The position numbers were made by a program, and so were the translations under genes. From Paraburkholderia sp. ZP32-5 (GTDB lineage Bacteria > Pseudomonadota > Gammaproteobacteria > Burkholderiales > Burkholderiaceae): a DNA stretch of 64,000 nt. The DNA lies in the NCBI RefSeq assembly GCF_021390495.1, contig NZ_JAJEJP010000003.1, positions 1,116,001-1,180,000 on the forward strand, in the 5' to 3' direction. Shown here in pieces: positions 59,696 through 64,000 of the stretch (the first letter of the stretch is position 1; every line of letters starts with the position of its first letter). The notes under the pieces are model-generated. The model was given only the letters and a program-made list of their open reading frames with translations, was not told where the DNA came from and did no database searches.

Positions 59696-60886
59696 ATGAA
59701 AAGAAATTCAATGGCGGCAGCGATTCTCGCGGCATTTGCGCTGCCCGCCTATGCACAGAGTAGCGTGACCCTCTACGGCGTTATCGACGAGGGTCTTCAA
59801 TTCAACACCAATGCCAAAAACGTAGTGAACGGCCACAACGTTGGAGGCAGACTGTGGAACCTCGATTCGCTCTCGGGCCCATGGGGCAGTCGCTGGGGTA
59901 TCCGCGGAGTCGAAGACCTCGGCGACGGGCTAAGTACGGTCTTCGCTCTTGAATCCGGCATCAACATCAATTCCGGCGCGTTTGGACAAGGCAACACGCC
60001 CTTCGGGCGCCAGGCCTACGTCGGCCTGCGCAGCCGGCACTACGGCGGCATCCTGCTAGGCCGGCAGTACGACAGCATCGCCGATTACGTCGGATCGTTC
60101 ACCTTCGGTCTGGCCGACTACGGCAATGCATTGAGTCACCCGGGCGATCTCGACAATGCGGCACACAATTACCGCATGAACAATTCGATCAAGTACACGT
60201 CCCCGGACCTGAACGGTTTGACTTTCGGCGGACTGGTCATGGTCGGCGGAATCGCCGGCTCGGTATCACAGAATAGCGGCTATTCGCTTGGCGCCGGCTA
60301 CCACCGTGGCCCGCTGGCCCTGGGTGTGGCTTATCAGATGTTCAAGAATCCTTCCAGCATCGGCGGCGCATTGAATGGCAACGCAAACGCCGTCGCGCCA
60401 ACCAGCACGTCGATTTTCGGCTCCATCAATTCGGGCTACCTGAGCGGCGCGCATCCTGCAACGTCATGGCAGGTTGCCGGCATCGGTGGGTCGTACAACT
60501 TCGGTCGAATGCTGCTCGCGGCTGTCTATTCGAACATCCGTTACGGGAACATCGGTAACTTCAATGGAGCGACGGCGACGTTCAACGATGTGGAAGTGAA
60601 CGGAATGTACCGGTTCACGCCGACGATGTTCGTGGGGCTCGCCTACAACTATATGAAGGGCAACGCGGTCTCGGGAGACATCGGCGACCAGACGTATCAC
60701 CAGGTTGAGGGGTTTGCGGATTATCTGATCTCGAAACGTACGGATGTCTATCTGTCTGCCGCTTATCAGCTCGCGCGCGGGACCAACTCGTTAGGCGCAC
60801 CGGCTGTCGCGAACATTTCACTGCAGGGTGACTCGTCAAATGACCGCCAGGCGCTTTTCCGCGTCGGCATCCGTCACAAGTTCTGA
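59696..60886 (+). CDS. Outer-membrane porin, Burkholderia OmpC/gram-negative porin type
   Basis: A 396-residue porin. The signal peptide (about 1-21, ending AYA) precedes QSSVTLYGVIDEGLQFNTNA. GPWGSRWGIRGVEDLGDG and FGRQAYVGLRSRHYGGILLG are family strands, and the chain ends in Phe (GIRHKF). The last loop carries a longer insertion than in the other two porins of the window. A weak GGA precedes the ATG inside a possible hairpin. It sits between the XRE regulator and an MFS gene and probably serves entry of the same compound. Confidence 0.93.
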   Translation: MKRNSMAAAILAAFALPAYAQSSVTLYGVIDEGLQFNTNAKNVVNGHNVGGRLWNLDSLSGPWGSRWGIRGVEDLGDGLSTVFALESGININSGAFGQGNTPFGRQAYVGLRSRHYGGILLGRQYDSIADYVGSFTFGLADYGNALSHPGDLDNAAHNYRMNNSIKYTSPDLNGLTFGGLVMVGGIAGSVSQNSGYSLGAGYHRGPLALGVAYQMFKNPSSIGGALNGNANAVAPTSTSIFGSINSGYLSGAHPATSWQVAGIGGSYNFGRMLLAAVYSNIRYGNIGNFNGATATFNDVEVNGMYRFTPTMFVGLAYNYMKGNAVSGDIGDQTYHQVEGFADYLISKRTDVYLSAAYQLARGTNSLGAPAVANISLQGDSSNDRQALFRVGIRHKF

Positions 60887-61288
60887 AGCACCGGCGGGCG
60901 ACTGCCCGCCTGAATCGTTACCCTGCCGCGATGGTTGATCTTGCCGCGCCCGGAATACCGGCCGAACCCACTACGCCGTCGTGCGCCTCGTCGACACGAG
61001 GCGCCGGATTACCGGCCCGCGGTTTTGGGGACTCGCTCCTGATCACGAAAGCACTTAGGCAATCCGCCGCAATGGCTTCACGATAATCAAGCGCGAAGGC
61101 CGCCCGCGCGGGCATGACTGCATTGCGGGGCGGCGCGACGATGACCATTGCGGCCTCGTCATTGGCAGGAGCGGCGTGGCGCCAGTGGCAAGCCACGCTT
61201 GCGGTGCTTCGTTCGTTGCAAGCAACGTACATCGCGTCATTGAATCGCGGCGGGCGGCTCGATATCCTTCGATCTGCCATGAACCACT
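60887..61288. other. Intergenic region with terminator-like hairpin after the porin gene
   Basis: The stretch between the convergent porin and MFS genes. GGCGGGC (60893-60899) and GCCCGCC (60904-60910) form a perfect seven-base stem with a four-base loop, seven bases past the porin stop, without a following U-run. A 120-codon minus-strand frame (60918-61280) shows no recognisable motif and is not called. Confidence 0.5.
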
Positions 61289-62539
61289 TTAATCCAGGGC
61301 TTTACCCTTCAGCTCCGGAATCAGGAATAGTGTCGCGATCATATCGAGCACATAGAGACTCGCCAGCAAAGCTATTGCAATCTGAAACGAGTAGCGGGAT
61401 GCGAGGGAACCGACCACGACCGGACCGAAAGCACCCACCGATCTGCCGAGATTCCACAGAACGTTCTGCGCGGTAGCACGCGCCGCGGTCGGATAGACTT
61501 CGGACATCAATGCTCCGTAACCGCCTATCATCCCGTTGACGAACATGCCCATCAAGGCGCCAGCCCAAAGCATGACAGTGGGATCATTGAGGCGCGCATA
61601 AACCAGTACCATCACAACCGCGCCGAGTTGATAAAGCAGAAACGTTGGCTTGCGGCCAATGCGGTCGGCGAGGTTTCCGAAGATGCAAACGCCAACCATC
61701 ATCCCAAGGATCGTTACGGCGGTCCACAAGCCTGATTTACCGAGCGAAAAGCCCATTTGTTTCGACAGGAACGTGGGTAGCCAGATCATGATTCCGTAGT
61801 AGCCGAAATTCTGCACGGCGCACAGTATGACGATCCCGATGCTGACGCGAGTCGTGCGGGCGTCGGCAACCAGTAGCCTGAATGTGTTCGGTTTCTTTCT
61901 CTCGGCGCGGGCGGTACGAGTGAACAGTTCGGGCTCGTGCAGCTTGCGACGCATGATCCACGCGCCTACGGCCGGCACCACGCCGATCACGAACATCCCT
62001 CGCCAGCCGATATGGGAAATAAGAAGCGGCGTCAGCACGGCAGCCAGAAGCACGCCACATTGCGCGCCGAGGGCGACATAGGAGGATACGCGCGCGCGCA
62101 TGTTGGCCGGCCAGGCTTCGGCGGCAAGCGCCATGCCGATACCGAACTCTCCACCCAGACCAATGCCGGAAATGGTTCGATAGGTGAGAAGATCCCAGAA
62201 ACCTCGGGCGAATGCGCAAAGGGCCGTGAAGATCGCGAAGACCAGAATCGTCCACGCCAATACACGGACACGCCCGAAATGATCGCTCAATGCACCGAAG
62301 ATAAAGCCGCCCAGCACAGTACCGATCAGCGTCCACGTGACGAGCGCGCCACCTTGCGCGCTGGTGAGTCCCAGCGACACCGTGATAACCGGCATCATGA
62401 ACCCGAGAATGATCAGATCGAACCCGTCCATCGCGTAACCGATGGCCGAACCGGCGAGGACTTTCCACGCATAGGCACTCACCTGCTCCCGCTCGCCTTC
62501 AGGGGTCTGCGCTACCGACGATTCCATATTTGCTTCCAT
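61289..62539 (-). CDS. MFS transporter, aromatic-acid/metabolite:H+ symporter-like
   Basis: A 416-residue twelve-helix carrier. GYAMDGFDLIILGFMMPVI in helix 1 has the MDGFD motif of the AAHS/MHS-type carriers, GALSDHFGRVRVLAWT (near 85-100) and GNLADRIGRKPTFLLYQ (near 295) are the loop signatures, and GIGLGGEFGIGMALAAE is typical of helix 4. Such carriers import organic acids or heterocycles with protons. The start at 62539 has GGGGA upstream; ATG four codons later is also possible. It is beyond the porin and convergent with it, so it could belong to the ring-opening operon's uptake set. Confidence 0.85.
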   Translation of the reverse strand: MEANMESSVAQTPEGEREQVSAYAWKVLAGSAIGYAMDGFDLIILGFMMPVITVSLGLTSAQGGALVTWTLIGTVLGGFIFGALSDHFGRVRVLAWTILVFAIFTALCAFARGFWDLLTYRTISGIGLGGEFGIGMALAAEAWPANMRARVSSYVALGAQCGVLLAAVLTPLLISHIGWRGMFVIGVVPAVGAWIMRRKLHEPELFTRTARAERKKPNTFRLLVADARTTRVSIGIVILCAVQNFGYYGIMIWLPTFLSKQMGFSLGKSGLWTAVTILGMMVGVCIFGNLADRIGRKPTFLLYQLGAVVMVLVYARLNDPTVMLWAGALMGMFVNGMIGGYGALMSEVYPTAARATAQNVLWNLGRSVGAFGPVVVGSLASRYSFQIAIALLASLYVLDMIATLFLIPELKGKALD

Positions 62540-63403
62540 GAGTATCCCCGAGCCATCAGGCTCCGCCGAAGGTCTCATCGACCATCTATTCAATAATCTA
62601 TTTTTTTAGAACGCGTGCCCGCGACAAGGCCGTTTACAAGGAGACGACGCGAGCATTACAGCGGCACTTTTTCTACGTACCCAAACCTTCGCAATACAGC
62701 CCGCGAGCTCGCCAGGGGCGAGATAAACAGAACGATCCGACAACAAGGAGTGCCGCGATGCCAATGCCCCGCAAAACGGCAGGCCCGCTACCTTCCCCCG
62801 AAATCTGGCGGCCCGGCGCAACTGGAATTCCGGTAGCAAACATCACGAGCACTGGTCGAACGCCGTCGCGGAAACGTACCGCGGGCTCGCTGATATCGAC
62901 ACGAGCGAGCGGCATTTCCGGCTAGCTACGCGCGGCAAATAACACGGCGCAAGTCTGCTTGCGCGCATAGTCTACATATTTAGACTACCGGCAAGTCCCA
63001 GTTCTTGCAAGCCGAAAAAAAATCAATGGATGAGCCGATAGCCGACGTGCTGAATGGCCGTAGAGCGCGCGGATCATGTCGATGGCGGCAGGTCTCCGCG
63101 CGGAGTTCAACGAGTTTGACTGTCTGGAGAAACTGCGGTGATGCGGGCACCGGTTGCCGAGGTGCCTGGTTCTTGGTTCTTCCTGCCGCCAGAATATTTA
63201 CCAGCCTCCGAAAGTGGTCACGTGCCTGTCGAACCTGAGCGGTCCCACAAGCACGTTTTTCAGCAAGCTCTTCCTGGTAGGAATGGGGTCGCTTGGCAGA
63301 TACGCAACGACACGGTTTTCGTTCAGCTTGTGGTCCCCGCGCGACGCAGCCTGTTCGCCCTTCTTCGGCGAAGCGTGCTTCGCCTTATAACAGGACGCGG
63401 TCC
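62540..63403. other. Intergenic region of 864 bases, no convincing gene
   Basis: I see no frame with family motifs or a good start signal. TAGTCTA (62968-62974) and TAGACTA (62981-62987) form a seven-base perfect inverted repeat around a six-base spacer, resembling an operator. GGCGAAGC (63367-63374) and GCTTCGCC (63377-63384) form a hairpin near the 3' end of the gene that begins at the right edge. An AT-rich segment lies at 62590-62610. Confidence 0.4.
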
Positions 63404-64000
63404 TCACTTCACGTTCAATGCAAACCGCCGCTCCGTCTCCACCGCCTCCGGCAAACCAATAAACCGCTTGAAGTCATCGAACGTCGTCAGCCGATCGGCA
63501 ACCGCCTCCGTCGTACCTTCCCGCATGAAGATATCGAACATCTCCTTGACCGCCTTATGCGCGGCCGTCATCGATTCGATCGGCGCCAGCGCGTACGCGA
63601 AGCCCAACCGATACGCTTCGTCCAGCGACACATAAGGACTCTTGCCGGTACGCGCCATGTTGAAAAGGATCGGCTTGTTCAGGTGCTTGAGCCGCCTCGT
63701 TAATTGCTGCATATGCTCGATACTTTCCGGCGCGTCAGCGTACAGACCGTCCGCGCCCGCCTCGGCGTAGGCTTCGAGCCGATCGCACGCATCGTCGATA
63801 CCGGTGACCGCAATCGCGTCCGTGCGCGCGACGACGAAGAAGTCCGGATCGCGCCTCGCCTCCAGCATCGCTCGCAGCTTCAATTGCATCTCCTCGGTCG
63901 ACACGAGTTGCTTGCCCGCAAAGTGTCCGCATTTTTTCGGCAACGCCTGGTCCTCCAGATGCAACACCGACGCGCCCGCTTCTTCCCATAGCCTGATCGT
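63404..64000 (-). CDS. Isocitrate lyase/PEP mutase-family protein (C-terminal part, cut by right edge)
   Basis: The frame is open at the right edge, so the 5' part is missing. Visible are EDQALPKKCGHFAGKQLV with the catalytic Cys of the KKCGH loop, DFFVVARTDAIAVTGIDDA, AYAEAGADGLYADAPES and LAPIESMTAAHKAVKEM. These belong to the 2-methylisocitrate lyase, carboxyphosphonoenolpyruvate mutase and oxaloacetate hydrolase group, which split or rearrange a 2,3-substituted malate-type acid. About 198 residues are seen, out of an expected 290. No operon partner is visible on the left. Confidence 0.88.
   Translation of the reverse strand, partial: TIRLWEEAGASVLHLEDQALPKKCGHFAGKQLVSTEEMQLKLRAMLEARRDPDFFVVARTDAIAVTGIDDACDRLEAYAEAGADGLYADAPESIEHMQQLTRRLKHLNKPILFNMARTGKSPYVSLDEAYRLGFAYALAPIESMTAAHKAVKEMFDIFMREGTTEAVADRLTTFDDFKRFIGLPEAVETERRFALNVK

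Noticed and set aside
60918..61280. A 120-codon minus-strand frame behind the MFS gene
   Set aside because: It begins close to the MFS stop, but the product lacks hydrophobic or conserved patterning and there is no ribosome site, so it is left uncalled.
63154..63407. Overlapping 70- to 78-codon frames on both strands near the right end
   Set aside because: I considered a transposase remnant, but no DDE or IS-family motif, terminal inverted repeat or target duplication could be seen.

Overview
The window is high-GC DNA with the gene content of a soil Burkholderiales bacterium, most likely Paraburkholderia, Caballeronia or a close relative. Three OmpC-type porins of the Burkholderia kind, dense catabolic operons, many transporter and one-component regulator pairs, and a soxBDAG-purU-folD operon all point that way. 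No rRNA, tRNA, CRISPR array, phage or intact insertion sequence was found. The assignment is inferred from gene content and protein character, not from a search.

Layout. (1) 1-2152: end of a gamma-glutamyltransferase-family gene and an OFA-type MFS transporter. (2) 2278-10983, minus strand: LysR regulator, a leuC-leuD-leuB paralogue set, then a complete spermidine/putrescine-type ABC importer (ATPase, binding protein, two permeases), spaced like one operon. (3) 11225-19610, minus strand: bicupin dioxygenase-like protein, DapA-family lyase, carboxymuconolactone-decarboxylase-family protein, ornithine-cyclodeaminase-family protein, porin, MFS carrier, dihydroxyphthalate-decarboxylase-like protein and esterase. 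It diverges from a regulator-like fusion of a DNA-binding domain to a citrate-synthase fold with substituted active-site residues (19868-21121). (4) 21280-24049: an ornithine-cyclodeaminase-family gene divergent from an ALDH4-type pyrroline-5-carboxylate dehydrogenase. (5) 24099-31098, minus strand: sarcosine oxidase operon soxB-soxD-soxA-soxG-purU-folD, then a porin and a GlxA/AraC regulator (31463-33899).

(6) 33889-40026, minus strand: a second polyamine-type ABC importer and a GlpD-like flavoprotein. Across a promoter region holding two near-identical GTATAC-centred sites lie a GntR regulator, a hydroxyacid dehydrogenase and a class II aldolase/adducin-like protein. (7) 42912-48839, minus strand: ALDH7-type semialdehyde dehydrogenase, an unrecognised 356-residue protein, a CaiC-like CoA ligase and an MmgE/PrpD protein. 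(8) 49172-62539: an island that looks built for a cyclic amide or N-heterocycle. It holds an M20 carbamoylase, a dihydroorotase N-terminal remnant, a ring-opening amidohydrolase of the cyanuric acid hydrolase/barbiturase family, an atypical ornithine-cyclodeaminase-family protein, a TctCBA tripartite importer, an AtzA/TrzN-type amidohydrolase, an XRE regulator, a porin and an MFS carrier. (9) 63404-64000: an isocitrate-lyase/PEP-mutase-family gene cut by the right edge.

How it works together: almost every block repeats one plan of porin, importer, a few hydrolytic or oxidative enzymes and one dedicated regulator, so this is a nutrient-scavenging region. The sarcosine block feeds one-carbon units to tetrahydrofolate. 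The substrates of blocks 2, 3, 6 and 8 cannot be named from sequence. The most novel-looking parts are the HTH-citrate-synthase-fold protein with its operon, the ring-opening amidohydrolase island, the leuCDB-ABC operon, and short tandem repeats that recur in many of the intercistronic gaps.
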